From positions 5,113,501 to 5,177,500 of the forward strand of contig NZ_CP121695.1 of the NCBI RefSeq assembly GCF_029761915.1: 64,000 nt of DNA. Direction: 5' to 3'. The position numbers and the translations under genes were made by a program. The DNA is from Bradyrhizobium sp. CB1650. Its GTDB lineage: Bacteria; Pseudomonadota; Alphaproteobacteria; Rhizobiales; Xanthobacteraceae. How positions within the stretch are numbered: the stretch's first letter is position 1; the number at the start of each line of letters is the position of its first letter. The notes below the pieces were generated by a model that searched no databases, had not been told where the DNA came from, and saw only the letters and a program-made list of their open reading frames with translations. Shown piece by piece: positions 36,017-44,653 of the stretch.

Positions 36017-36585
36017 TGGCGGGCAGCGCCTACACCCGCTCGAAACAGCCGGAGCAGGTGCGGCGCGCCCTGCTCGACTGTGCCGCGACGATCGCGATGG
36101 ACCATGGCGTGTCCGGTGTCACGGTGCAGGCGGTGGCAGCGGCGGCCGGCGTCACCAAGGGCGGACTGTTCCATCATTTCGCAAGCAAGCAGGCGCTGAT
36201 CGAAGGCCTGTTTGCGGATCTCCTGGCCCGCGTCGATGCCGAGATCGACGCCGCCATGGCCGCGGATCCGAAGCGGCTTGGAAGCTTCACGCGCGCTTAC
36301 GTGAATGCGGTGTTCACCGGCAAGGCCTTCGGCTTCGATACGCCCTGGGCGGCGCTGAGCATGGTCGTCGTCACCGATCCGCCGCTGCGCCGGCTCTGGC
36401 ACGATTGGATGAAGGCGCGCCTGAAACGCCATCGCACAACCGACGGTGCGCCCGGGCTCCACGTCGTGCGCCTCGCCGCCGACGGCGCCTGGCTGTCTTA
36501 CATCACCACCGGGCAGACTCGCATGAGCGCGGACTTGCGCACCGTACACGACCGGCTGCTGGCGCAAACCTACCGGCGGACGTAG
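36016..36585 (+). CDS. TetR-family regulator of the SMR operon
   Basis: 189 residues; ATG shares one base with the upstream stop codon. The HTH is ALLDCAATIAMDHGVSGVTV, QAVAAAAGVTKGGLFHHFASK. The C-terminal region (FDTPWAALSMVVVTDPPLRR, DGAWLSYITTGQ) resembles TetR_C regulators paired with SMR pumps. Likely binds the palindrome at 35625 and represses its own operon until an inducer is bound. Confidence 0.9.
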   Translation: MAGSAYTRSKQPEQVRRALLDCAATIAMDHGVSGVTVQAVAAAAGVTKGGLFHHFASKQALIEGLFADLLARVDAEIDAAMAADPKRLGSFTRAYVNAVFTGKAFGFDTPWAALSMVVVTDPPLRRLWHDWMKARLKRHRTTDGAPGLHVVRLAADGAWLSYITTGQTRMSADLRTVHDRLLAQTYRRT

Positions 36586-36617
36586 CGGCTTTACCCGCAA
36601 GGCGAAAACGGCTCCGC

Positions 36618-36698
36618 GGTGGGTTCGCCGAAGGCGTAAGCCACCACTTCCGTCGCCATGCGAGAAGAGGTGGATTACGCTTCTCTAACCCACCCTAC
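36618..36698. repeat. Palindromic repeat, family B, copy 4
   Basis: GGTGGGTTCGCCGAAGGCGT at left, GTGGATTACGCTTCTCTAAC then CCACCCTAC at right; inverted ends. Lies between the convergent tetR and cytochrome genes. Confidence 0.75.
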
Positions 36699-36703
36699 AC
36701 ATC

Positions 36704-37057
36704 TTACTGACGTTCCTGCACGGGCCGCGCCGAACGCGGCGAGCGCGGGCCGGTCTTGGCCGCTGCGCGCGGGGCGATATCGACGGATTCCAGATAGGAG
36801 GCGAGTGCCTTGGCGGAATCGGAACTGGTCGCGTAGTGGTCCTTCAGGAACCAGGTGAGCGTCAGATTGAAGCGCCCCTTTGCAAGCCCACGAGGGCTGC
36901 GATGGCAGGTCGCGCAGCCGTCCGCAAAAAGCTTGGCCGGCGATTTGCCGGCGTCGAGATTTTGCGCGGACGCCACAGTCGCCGTCAGCACGGCGGCAGC
37001 CGCAAGAGTCACAAGAGGCGCGATGCGATCGCGCCCCGGCCGAAATAGCGTTGTCAA
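36704..37057 (-). CDS. Small c-type cytochrome
   Basis: 117 residues. A TTG at 37057 is the best start (AGGGG 6 bases upstream). A signal peptide covers ~1-31 (VASAQN). One heme site is at C48-A-T-C51-H52. There is no methionine after the heme motif, so the sixth ligand is not the usual Met; H74 (FLKDHYATS) is a candidate. The C-terminus is Pro/Arg-rich. A periplasmic electron carrier with no oxidase or dehydrogenase gene nearby. Confidence 0.78.
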   Translation of the reverse strand: MTTLFRPGRDRIAPLVTLAAAAVLTATVASAQNLDAGKSPAKLFADGCATCHRSPRGLAKGRFNLTLTWFLKDHYATSSDSAKALASYLESVDIAPRAAAKTGPRSPRSARPVQERQ

Positions 37058-37083
37058 CGTCGTCCCCTAACCCCGCAGCGCCG

Positions 37084-37263
37084 TCACGCCGCCAACAATT
37101 GATCGAATTCGGTCGGCGCGTACGCCTTGCCGTCCTCATCGGTGATGACGACCCGCCATCCCTCGCTCGCCCACACCCTTGCCTTCGCCACGATCAGCAA
37201 CCGGCTCTCGCGCGCAAAACTGTACTTCTCGTTGTCGCGTTCTGCGACCATCTTGTAGGCCAA
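37084..37263 (-). CDS. 59-residue conserved hypothetical protein
   Basis: TTG at 37263 is preferred because AAGGGG lies about 8 bases upstream and the product then starts MAYKMVAERDN; an ATG at 37251 is the alternative. The compact sequence (YSFARESRLLIVAKARVWAS, then EGWRVVITDEDGKAYAPTEF) is, from memory, frequent in Bradyrhizobium. Function unknown. Confidence 0.6.
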   Translation of the reverse strand: MAYKMVAERDNEKYSFARESRLLIVAKARVWASEGWRVVITDEDGKAYAPTEFDQLLAA

Positions 37264-37575
37264 TGCGCATCCCCTTGCGTTGCCCTGCACCCCGCCCCTC
37301 GTGGCAGCGGGCTTTGGCGGCAATTCGCCGGACATGTGGCAATTTGGTGCAGTCCACGGCAGCATTGTGGACCGGCACGGGTTCCGGCCGCGCGAGGCAG
37401 GTTGGCCGTCCGTCGCGGCGTGTCATCGATTCTGCTTGTCGAAGGGCTTGCTTGGCGCCGTGGCCGCCTTGGACAGACGCCCAGTACTCCAATCTCTCGG
37501 CGATGCACCGCCGTCAGCCCGGGTCGGATCCATCGCCGCCGCGACGGAACCGATAGCGCAGCGCCCGCGATCCGT
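37264..37575. other. Intergenic stretch with no gene recognised
   Basis: About 310 bases between two minus-strand small genes; it should hold the promoter of the gene at 37084. Open frames here are overlapping and low-complexity. No repeat family member found. Confidence 0.4.
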
Positions 37576-37854
37576 TCAGTGAACGCGGATGATATGCGGA
37601 CGTCCGAGATCGATCAGGCCCTGCACCGCCGACAGACGGTCGTCCAGGGCTGCGATGGTCAGGAGCAGATTGTTGCGCCGCTCGTCGAGAAGGCCGATCT
37701 CGGCACCGGAAAGCTTCGCGTTCGCCCGCTGCTTGCGGATAGCTTCGAGCGATTTGCGCAATCCGGCAATCAGGCCGGTGAGCTGCTTGGCCTCTTTGGC
37801 CATCGAGCGCTTCGCGACATTTTGGCGGCGCGTCTCCGCCTGGCTCTGTCTCAT
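37576..37854 (-). CDS. 92-residue helical hypothetical protein
   Basis: Start placed at the second of two ATGs (37854) because GGGAGG is only 6 bases upstream of it and abuts the first. A basic N-terminus (RQSQAETRRQNVAKRSMAKE) is followed by a coiled-coil region (LIAGLRKSLEAIRKQRANAK, then LLLTIAALDDRLSAVQGLID). Probably cytosolic; no family recognised. Confidence 0.6.
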   Translation of the reverse strand: MRQSQAETRRQNVAKRSMAKEAKQLTGLIAGLRKSLEAIRKQRANAKLSGAEIGLLDERRNNLLLTIAALDDRLSAVQGLIDLGRPHIIRVH

Positions 37855-37978
37855 CGTCATCCTCCCGTGCCCCGCTGCCCCGAGTGGATAGCTGCAGCTT
37901 TCGGTAGAAATCTTACAATCGATGAAATCTGCCCGCGAAGAACTGTCTTAAATTGTAGGCGCCCTGCATCCGGCCAAA

Positions 37979-38004
37979 GAAAAAGCCCGGCGCGAAGGCC
38001 GGGC
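37979..38004 (-). terminator. Rho-independent terminator for the gene at 38017
   Basis: Minus-strand stem GCCCGGC-CTTCGC-GCCGGGC followed by TTTTTC, 12 bases past the stop codon. The + strand also reads CTTTTCC after the stem. Confidence 0.88.
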
Positions 38005-38016
38005 TTTTCCGAACAG

Positions 38017-39069
38017 CTAGTGCTTCTGATGGCCGCCAGGGCCACCGCCCGGCGCGCCGCCGCCCTGCGGAGCGGCATTGATATGCGGTGCACCACCGCC
38101 GCCGCCATGCGGCATCGCAGGCGCGGCTGCGCGCGGCGCCGGCATCTGCGCCCGCGCATTCGTCGGCGAACCGTGGCTGACATTGGGCTGTGCCATGTGG
38201 GGCGCGGGACGGGCTGCAGGCGCGGCCGACACACGCGGAGCTTCATGGGTACGCGCCATCGGCTGCGCGCGAGCAGCAGCGCGACCCGCAGCCTGCTCAT
38301 GCGTGTTGATGCGCGCCTGTTCACGCGTCATGCGCGCCTGCGCCTCGCGAGGGTTGCGGCTCTGTACGGTGGCTCGCTCGTGAGCCAAACGCTCGCCCCG
38401 GCCGACGCGGGTGCGGTCGTTGGCGATCGCGGCACCGGTTCTCGCGGTCGCGGCGTCACGCTCTCTGATCGCAGCGCCGCCTTTGGCGGTCGGGCTGCCC
38501 CTTGCGATCGCAGCGTCTCGTCGAGCCATGGCAGCGTCGCGACCGGAGATCGCGGCATTGCCTCTGACATTTGCGCCGCTGCGTCCGAGCGCGATCGCGG
38601 CGTCGCGCGTCGCCGCACGACCGATACGAGCCGCGCGCGGATCGAGCGTCATCCGAGTCGCGAAGCGCTCATGCGAGATCCAATAGTTATTCCAGTAGGC
38701 GTGGCGGCGATACCAGGGCCGCCCTCCATAGTAGCTCGACCAGTACGAGCTCAGCACGAAGGGAACGACGGGCACGTCGACCTCATCGGCAAAGTCGGGG
38801 AGATAGACGTAGTGATTGCGGTAGAGATATTCGAGATATTGCGACGATACCCAGCCACGATCATCCGAGAAGCTGACGTCGCACCAGGCATTGCCTCTCA
38901 GGCAACCATGGATGTTGACGCGGGCGCCTCCGGGGATGCGATCGACCAGGGGAAAGCCCGAACCCGGCCCGGCGCGCAAACCGGTCGAGACGGTGACGAT
39001 GCCCGGCGCGGCCAGCGCGGCCGTCGGTGCGAGCAGCAATGCGGCAAGCAAGACACTCTTGACTCTCAT
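38017..39069 (-). CDS. Secreted SH3-domain protein with Ala/Arg repeat tail
   Basis: 350 residues from ATG 39069, placed by GAGGAGGAAC upstream. A signal peptide covers ~1-20 (APTAALAAP). A bacterial SH3 domain covers ~22-85 (VSTGLRAGPGSGFPLVDRIP, CDVSFSDDRGWVSSQYLEYL). An aromatic stretch (YRRHAYWNNYWISHERF) follows, then a long low-complexity region with AAIARG/DAAxAR-type repeats and a Gly/Pro/His tail. Likely a periplasmic cell-wall-binding protein. Confidence 0.75.
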   Translation of the reverse strand: MRVKSVLLAALLLAPTAALAAPGIVTVSTGLRAGPGSGFPLVDRIPGGARVNIHGCLRGNAWCDVSFSDDRGWVSSQYLEYLYRNHYVYLPDFADEVDVPVVPFVLSSYWSSYYGGRPWYRRHAYWNNYWISHERFATRMTLDPRAARIGRAATRDAAIALGRSGANVRGNAAISGRDAAMARRDAAIARGSPTAKGGAAIRERDAATARTGAAIANDRTRVGRGERLAHERATVQSRNPREAQARMTREQARINTHEQAAGRAAARAQPMARTHEAPRVSAAPAARPAPHMAQPNVSHGSPTNARAQMPAPRAAAPAMPHGGGGGAPHINAAPQGGGAPGGGPGGHQKH

Positions 39070-39246
39070 GGCGTGTTCCTCCTCTGCAGGTCGGAACGCG
39101 CGAGCGGAACGGGCGTTCCGCAAGCTGTCGTCGCATCCGTCGAAAGATTGAGGTGCGCGGCACAGGTGCCGTGCGCAGAGTTCAATATTCATCCGCCGTT
39201 CATCAGCGAAGCGAACGATGGCGGCAATGCCCGGCCGTCAACGCGC

Positions 39247-41160
39247 TTACGACATGAAGGCGTCGAAATACGACGCCAGCTCGACAAAGCCGCCGAGCGG
39301 CAGCACGTGCGCGACATACTGGTCCGGCCGCACCACGACCATGCAGCCCGCCTTGCGGTCGATACCGCGCATTGCAAAAATGTCGTGGCCACTCTTGAGG
39401 TCGGGACAGAACATCTTCTCGTAATCGATCAGGCCGTAGCGGCCCTTGCGCGGAAGGAGCAGCGCGGGCATGGCTTCGATCGCGAGGTCGCGGTGATCCT
39501 GTTGAAACACCGCACGCAGATCGATCACGGCGTCAATGTCGGCGTCCGCCGGCGTGTATTTCCGGATTGGCGACTCCCGGGCGTCGGTCAGGAAGTTGCA
39601 CAAGGCGCGAACGGCGGAGCCCGCCCCTGCGGGATCTTCTGCGCGCGAAAACGCATAGATGCGGAAACGGCCATCCGCCTGCGCCGCATGACCGAGATGA
39701 ACCGGTTTGGCGTCGGCAAGGCGGATCACCGGCGCGGAGTGGAAGCGCTTGCCGATGACGAAACCTTCCGCAAGGTGCCGATGCGACGTCGCGCCGGTGA
39801 TGATCGACGGACGGTAATGCGTCGCGGTGCCGGCCGTGTAACGGCCGTGTCTCACAAAATAGTCCTGAGTCTCGGCTGCATCGGCCCCGCCGGCCTTGGC
39901 TGCCGAAGCGAGAATGCCCGCCCATTCGCGATCGAAATCGATCAGCTCTTTCGCAACGGCCTGGCGCTCCGCCGAATAGGAATGCAACAGCGACGGTGCG
40001 CATTGCTTCCTGAGGACCGCCGCAAGCTTCCAGCCGAGATTGAAGGCATCCTGCATGGAAACGTTCATTCCCTGCCCTGCCTTCGGACTGTGGGTGTGGC
40101 AGGCATCGCCGGCGATGAAGACGCGCGGCAGGCGCGTCGTGACCTCGGCCTCGGGCACGTCGTCGAACTTGTCGGTCAGGCGCTGGCCGATCTCGTAGAC
40201 CGACCACCAGGCGATCTCCTTCACCTCGAGCTTGTGCGGATTGAGAATCCGCTGCGCCTTGGCGATCACGTCGTCGGCGGTGATGTTGCGGTTGGCGACG
40301 CGCTCACCGACATCGAGCTTGGCGAGCTCGACATAGAGGCGGACCATGTAGCCGCCTTCCCGTGGAATGATGAGAAGACTGCCGTCTCTCGCCGACTGGA
40401 TCAGCGCCTTGAAGCGGATGTCCGGAAAATCGGTCACCGCCAGGACGTCCATGACACCCCAGGCGTGGTTGGCGGAATCGCCGTGCAACTCGCGCCCGAT
40501 CGACTTGCGCACCGTGCTGCGCGCCCCGTCGCAACCGACGACGTAGCGCGCCCTGATCGTCTCCACCTCGCCTTCATGGTCGGAATCGACCCGGGCAAGT
40601 CGAACGGTCACGGCGCGATCGCCGGGACCGGCCGCCGGATCGATCTCGAGGTCGAGCAGGCGCCGGCTGTAATGAGGCTCGAGCTTGGCCGGCGATTTGC
40701 GCATGACGTCGAGAAAGCCGTCATGTATGCGCGCCTGGTTCAGGATCACGTGCGGAAATTCCGATAGTCCGTCCTCGACGTCCTGCACCCTGCCGCTGCG
40801 GACGATGGTTTCGGGCGTCCGCGCGTCCGGCTTCCAGAATGTCGTCTCGCTGACCCAATAGGCTTCCTTCAGCACGCGCGCGCTGAAGCCGTAGGCGTGA
40901 AACATCTCCATGGTGCGGCAGGCGATGCCGTCGGCCTGGCCGACCAGCAGCCGGCCCGGCTTCTGCTCGACGATGCAGGTCTTGATATCGGGGAATTGGG
41001 CGAGCTGAGCGGCGAGCGTCAGGCCGGCCGGACCGCAGCCGACGATGAGGACGTCAACCTCTGACGGAGCGGCTCCTGCCGCGCCCGCGGGCTGAACGCG
41101 CTCGGCGGGATCGGCGATTTCGGGATCGCCCGGCTGAAATCCATTGAGATGGAATTGCAT
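39247..41160 (-). CDS. FAD-dependent aromatic hydroxylase, MobA (3-hydroxybenzoate 4-monooxygenase)-like
   Basis: 637 residues, close to the 639 of characterised MobA. All group A flavin hydroxylase signatures are present: DVLIVGCGPAGLTLAAQLAQ (FAD), YVVGCDGARSTVRKSIG (DG motif) and PRVFIAGDACHTHSPKAGQG. A C-terminal thioredoxin-like domain (~residues 460-637), typical of phenol 2-monooxygenase-type enzymes, is also present. ATG 41160 is chosen over ATG 41166 by spacing to GGGAG. It faces a MarR gene across a repeat-rich operator. The substrate (3-hydroxybenzoate or a related phenol) is inferred. Confidence 0.85.
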   Translation of the reverse strand: MQFHLNGFQPGDPEIADPAERVQPAGAAGAAPSEVDVLIVGCGPAGLTLAAQLAQFPDIKTCIVEQKPGRLLVGQADGIACRTMEMFHAYGFSARVLKEAYWVSETTFWKPDARTPETIVRSGRVQDVEDGLSEFPHVILNQARIHDGFLDVMRKSPAKLEPHYSRRLLDLEIDPAAGPGDRAVTVRLARVDSDHEGEVETIRARYVVGCDGARSTVRKSIGRELHGDSANHAWGVMDVLAVTDFPDIRFKALIQSARDGSLLIIPREGGYMVRLYVELAKLDVGERVANRNITADDVIAKAQRILNPHKLEVKEIAWWSVYEIGQRLTDKFDDVPEAEVTTRLPRVFIAGDACHTHSPKAGQGMNVSMQDAFNLGWKLAAVLRKQCAPSLLHSYSAERQAVAKELIDFDREWAGILASAAKAGGADAAETQDYFVRHGRYTAGTATHYRPSIITGATSHRHLAEGFVIGKRFHSAPVIRLADAKPVHLGHAAQADGRFRIYAFSRAEDPAGAGSAVRALCNFLTDARESPIRKYTPADADIDAVIDLRAVFQQDHRDLAIEAMPALLLPRKGRYGLIDYEKMFCPDLKSGHDIFAMRGIDRKAGCMVVVRPDQYVAHVLPLGGFVELASYFDAFMS

Positions 41161-41191
41161 GAGCATTTCTCCCTGGCCACGTTCTGTCTGG

Positions 41192-41230
41192 TATTGATCA
41201 GTATGCTGACTATCAGTATACTTGTCAATA
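41192..41230. promoter_or_regulatory. Candidate MarR operator between mobA-like and marR genes
   Basis: Outer arms TATTGA (41192) and TCAATA (41225) enclose two direct TCAGTAT blocks (41198 and 41213, 15 bases apart); the first forms TCAG-TATG-CTGA and the second AGTATACT. This dense symmetry in a short divergent intergenic region fits a MarR binding site covering both promoters. Confidence 0.55.
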
Positions 41231-41264
41231 ATCCTGCACCCTTCCCCGCGCTGAGGAGAATTCG

Positions 41265-41729
41265 GTGAAAGACAACAACGACATGCCCGGGCATCTGGCG
41301 CGCCGGTTCCAGCAGATTGCAGTGGCGGTGTTCCTGGCCGAAGTCGAGGACGCCGGCTTCGACCTGACACCGGTGCAATATGCCGCGCTCGCGGCCATCA
41401 AGGCCAATCCGGGGCTCGACCAGGTGACGCTGGCCGGACTGATCGCCTATGACCGTACCACGATCACCGGCGTGGTCGACCGCCTCGTGCAGAAGGGTCT
41501 CGCCGAGCGCCGCGCCTCTAGCCGCGACCGCCGTGCACGCGAGCTCGAGATTACCGACGAGGGCCGCCGTACGCTGCGCAAGATCACGCCGGCCGTCGAA
41601 TCCGCGCAGCGCATCATGCTGCGCGGCCTCACCGCCAAGGAGGGTGAAGAGCTGATGCGGCTGTTGCGCAAGGCGATCGCCGCCGGCAACGAGCTCAGCC
41701 GCGCGCCGCTGCGCGACGTGCAGGCATAG
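41265..41729 (+). CDS. MarR-family regulator
   Basis: 154 residues from GTG 41265 with GAGGAG upstream. The winged-helix core is clear: LTPVQYAALAAIKANPGLDQ, AGLIAYDRTTITGVVDRLVQ, and the wing ERRASSRDRRARELEITDEG. Most MarR proteins next to aromatic hydroxylases are repressors relieved by the aromatic substrate; the divergent layout suggests the same here. Confidence 0.92.
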   Translation: MKDNNDMPGHLARRFQQIAVAVFLAEVEDAGFDLTPVQYAALAAIKANPGLDQVTLAGLIAYDRTTITGVVDRLVQKGLAERRASSRDRRARELEITDEGRRTLRKITPAVESAQRIMLRGLTAKEGEELMRLLRKAIAAGNELSRAPLRDVQA

Positions 41730-41832
41730 TCCGCATTCTGTCCGTATTTGTCGCAGTGCCGCGAAACCAGGAACTAACCTTCGGCTGCTACCGTCGGCAC
41801 CATTCGGTTAACTTTGCTGGTCGGGGTCTTGG

Positions 41833-42267
41833 ATGTTCAGGTTCGTCATTGCTGCCGCGGCGATCGCGCTCTCGACCGGCCCTATGCTCGCGAACGGGCA
41901 TGGCGGCGGTGATGCTCCTCCGCCGCCAAAGCCCGAGGCCACGACTGCTCCAGCTCGCGTCGTTCTGACCAAGCAGGGCCCCAAGCTCGTGGATCTCAAG
42001 GGCATGACGCTCTACTATTACGAGCGTGATACCAGCGGCAAATCGTCGAGCTGCGACGGCAAGTGCACCGAGAGCTGGACCCCGCTGGCCGCGCCCACGG
42101 ACGCCAAGGCCATCGGCGACTTTACCGTGATCACACGCAACGACGGTAGCAAGATGTGGGCCTATCGCTATCGCCCGCTCTACACCTCACCCGCCGACAA
42201 GATTCCGGGCGAGGCCAACGGCAACGCAACGACCCTGCAGTGGCGCATCGCTCGACCTGAACAATAA
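41833..42267 (+). CDS. Secreted protein with COG4315/PF03640-type repeats
   Basis: 144 residues with a signal peptide (ending near MLANGHGG). The conserved repeat is seen in KGMTLYYYERDTSGKSSSCD and CTESWTPLAAPTDAKAIGDF, with paired cysteines in CDGKCTESW and a second half DGSKMWAYRYRPLYTSPADK. These periplasmic proteins, usually annotated as lipoproteins of unknown function, often occur with redox or copper genes. No lipobox is seen here. Confidence 0.8.
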   Translation: MFRFVIAAAAIALSTGPMLANGHGGGDAPPPPKPEATTAPARVVLTKQGPKLVDLKGMTLYYYERDTSGKSSSCDGKCTESWTPLAAPTDAKAIGDFTVITRNDGSKMWAYRYRPLYTSPADKIPGEANGNATTLQWRIARPEQ

Positions 42268-42308
42268 GGCGCGGTATGAAGCGGCTGGCGCTCCGGACAA
42301 CAGCGCCC

Positions 42309-42962
42309 TCATCCGTGCCAGCTCGCCCCCGTCTCCGCTTGCGCACTCTGCCCCGGCGGCAGCACCACCACCGTTGAGCCGAGTTTCACCCGGTCAAACA
42401 GATCGATCACGTCCTCATTGCGCATCCGGATGCAGCCCGACGAGATCGCCTGCCCGATATATTCGGGCTGGTTGGTGCCATGGATGCGGTAGAGCGTGTC
42501 CTTGTTGCCGGCGTAGAGATAGAGCGCCCGCGCGCCAAGCGGATTGGCGGGGCCGCCTGCAACGCGCCGCGGATACGGCCCGAGCCGCGCCTGAATTTCA
42601 GGTGTCGGAATCCAGTCCGGCCATTCCGCCATCCGGCCGACCCGCGCCACGCCGGAAAACGCCATGGCTTCCTCGCCGACTGCAACGCCGTAGCGGATCG
42701 CCTTGCCGTTCGGCAGCACGTAATAGAGATAACGCGCGTTCGTATCGACCAGGATCGTGCCGGGCTGCTCCTTGCGGGAGTAGTCGACGATATGGCGGAG
42801 ATATTGATCGGGAACCTTCGCCTGCGCGTAAGGTGTGTGTGCCAACAACTGCCGGTCGCGCGCCGTCATGCTCGCGTCCGTGGATGGCGAAAGCGTCGCC
42901 TGCATGCAACCGCCGAGCGGAAGCAAGACAACAACGAAAAGAGCGATCAAATATTTTGCCAC
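42309..42962 (-). CDS. L,D-transpeptidase (ErfK/YbiS/YcfS/YnhG), lipoprotein
   Basis: 217 residues. The N-terminal lipobox LGGC puts the lipid on C19, so it is membrane-attached in the periplasm. The YkuD catalytic motif is complete: HGTNQPEYIGQAISSGCIRM, with the His and the nucleophilic Cys. It forms 3-3 peptidoglycan cross-links or attaches proteins to the wall. A second protein with a related fold is at 57719. Confidence 0.9.
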   Translation of the reverse strand: MAKYLIALFVVVLLPLGGCMQATLSPSTDASMTARDRQLLAHTPYAQAKVPDQYLRHIVDYSRKEQPGTILVDTNARYLYYVLPNGKAIRYGVAVGEEAMAFSGVARVGRMAEWPDWIPTPEIQARLGPYPRRVAGGPANPLGARALYLYAGNKDTLYRIHGTNQPEYIGQAISSGCIRMRNEDVIDLFDRVKLGSTVVVLPPGQSAQAETGASWHG

Positions 42963-43239
42963 CGCTGCCCCCCTAGCGGATCAAACAGCACCCCCAGCGA
43001 CACTAGATGCTGCCCAAATCGTGCTGAAAAGAAGGCAGCATGGAACACGTCCGCGTGTTTTTACCCTGGGTTCCATCACCGGCGGGAGACCGTCGCACTG
43101 TCACCATCCCGCTGCCTTGCTTTGGTCAAACCCGACTGGACTCGTGCGCATCAGGGCTTGGGGCGGCTCAACCCGATCAATCGGCTCGCGCAAATGCGGA
43201 CGACCAAAGCTTCAACGACATGGCTTCAAAGGAGCTGCG

Positions 43240-44268
43240 ATGCTCGCGACGCTGAACAGCAAGCAAATCGTCGATGAAATCGTGAAGGATACGATCAAGG
43301 ACAACGATCCGCACGACGCGCTGCAGATTTCGCCCGACGTGATCCTGGCCTCGCGTCCCGGCAACGACGCACCGACCTTGGCGCCGCAGGTTGCGAAGGC
43401 GCCGGAGGTTGCGAGCCGACCCGAGCCCAAGATCGACCCCAGGATCAACTTGGCCGCTATGACACTAGCGGCAGCGCCGACCGTCGACACGGCCGTTCGC
43501 GCCGCCGCCGGCGATCTGCCGAGCAGGCGCAAGCGATCGTCCGTCGGCAAATGGCTCGGTGGCGCGTTCGTCACGTTCCTGTTTGCCGCGGGCAGCGCCG
43601 CGGCCACCGTCGCCTGGGAGAAGCACGGGGATACCGCGAAACAGATTATCGCCGAATGGGTGCCGGCGCTAACGTCTTCGCTTACGTCTGCGACGCCTCG
43701 GACCGGGCCGGCAGTCGCCGAGCAAGCCGCACAGCCAGTTCCTCAGGCGTCGGCGGACCAGGTCGCCGATCAGCCCGCAACGCCGCCCGCTGTTGAAGCA
43801 ACAGCACCCGCAGTTCAGGCAACGCCGCCCGCGGCTCAGGACAGTACTGCGGCAGCCGCGCCTGATGCGATGCAATCGGTTCAATCGATGACGCGCGATC
43901 TCGCTGCGATGGCGCAGCAGATCGAGCAACTCAAGACGAACATTGCCGAGCTGAAGGCTGGACAGGAGCAGATGGCTCGCGAAATGGCGAAGACGGCCGC
44001 GCCGAAGCCGGCCGACGCGAAACCCGTCGAGCCGCCGCGTGCAAGGGTCTCCGCCCTGCCGGCGCGGCCAGCAGCGGCGCCGCCCGTGCGCAGACCGAAG
44101 CCGGTCGCGACACCGTCCTACGCGCCGACATATGCGCCGGCGGCGATCGCACCTCCGCCGCCATCGCAGGCCGCCGCCGTTCCACCGTCGTCGGTCGCAC
44201 CGGCGTCTTCGCAGGCCGTCGCCGACGACGACGGACCTGTCGTGCGTCCGCCGATGCCGGTGCGTTAA
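43240..44268 (+). CDS. Single-pass membrane protein with Ala/Pro linker and coiled coil
   Basis: 342 residues from ATG 43240, fixed by AAAGGAG 6 bases upstream; the frame is open far upstream without a site. Parts: a soluble N-terminus (~1-105), a membrane helix near 108-128 (GGAFVTFLFAAGSAAATVAW), an Ala/Pro/Gln linker, a coiled coil (~205-245, SMTRDLAAMAQQIEQLKTNI) and a Pro-rich tail with APTYAPAAIAPPPP. The same order is found in the gene at 23280. The N-terminal part (KQIVDEIVKDTIKDNDPHDA) is not shared. Function unknown. Confidence 0.7.
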   Translation: MLATLNSKQIVDEIVKDTIKDNDPHDALQISPDVILASRPGNDAPTLAPQVAKAPEVASRPEPKIDPRINLAAMTLAAAPTVDTAVRAAAGDLPSRRKRSSVGKWLGGAFVTFLFAAGSAAATVAWEKHGDTAKQIIAEWVPALTSSLTSATPRTGPAVAEQAAQPVPQASADQVADQPATPPAVEATAPAVQATPPAAQDSTAAAAPDAMQSVQSMTRDLAAMAQQIEQLKTNIAELKAGQEQMAREMAKTAAPKPADAKPVEPPRARVSALPARPAAAPPVRRPKPVATPSYAPTYAPAAIAPPPPSQAAAVPPSSVAPASSQAVADDDGPVVRPPMPVR

Positions 44269-44653
44269 ACCAACACGCGCTGCTCAACGCCACGGCACGC
44301 ATGCGCATGCACGTGTGTGTGTGTGCACGACGCTGACCGAGTCGATGTGATGGTTTAAGTCCGGGCGATTACGGTGACCGATATTGCGGTCGCCTGCGAA
44401 AGAGAAAAGGCCGTCGGGATCTATGCCGCCGGCCTTCTCTTGCAACTGCCGGTTCCCGGAGCCCGGTTCTGTTGCAATTCCATGGCGCAATCATCGCGCC
44501 GACATGTTTAATAAAATCTTAACACACTCCCGTGCTGCACATGATTTTTGCGCCATAAGCACAGAGATTACGCGCGCGCTTCATTCGGGAAAGATCGACT
44601 CAGTGGTACGATCGCGGGCGGGTTGAGACGTGTCGTGACACAGGGGATTTAAG
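44269..44653. other. Intergenic region with a minus-strand terminator-like hairpin
   Basis: No gene was found. It holds a GTGTGTGTGTG run (44312-44324), a hairpin at 44401-44440 and an AT-richer stretch (TTTAATAAAATCTTAACACA, 44507-44526) that may be the promoter of the gene at 44654. Confidence 0.5.
44401..44440 (-). terminator. Terminator-like hairpin with no matching gene
   Basis: On the minus strand an imperfect GC stem (AAGGCCGG ... CGGCCTT) is followed by TTCTCTTTCG. The nearest minus-strand gene (44886) ends upstream of the plus-strand DUF6894 gene, so if this works it would end an unannotated transcript. Confidence 0.35.

Noticed and set aside
36880..40767. A 1295-codon plus-strand open frame opposite the SH3-protein and MobA-like genes
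   Set aside because: It runs across several well-supported genes on the other strand and their gaps, with composition typical of antisense frames.
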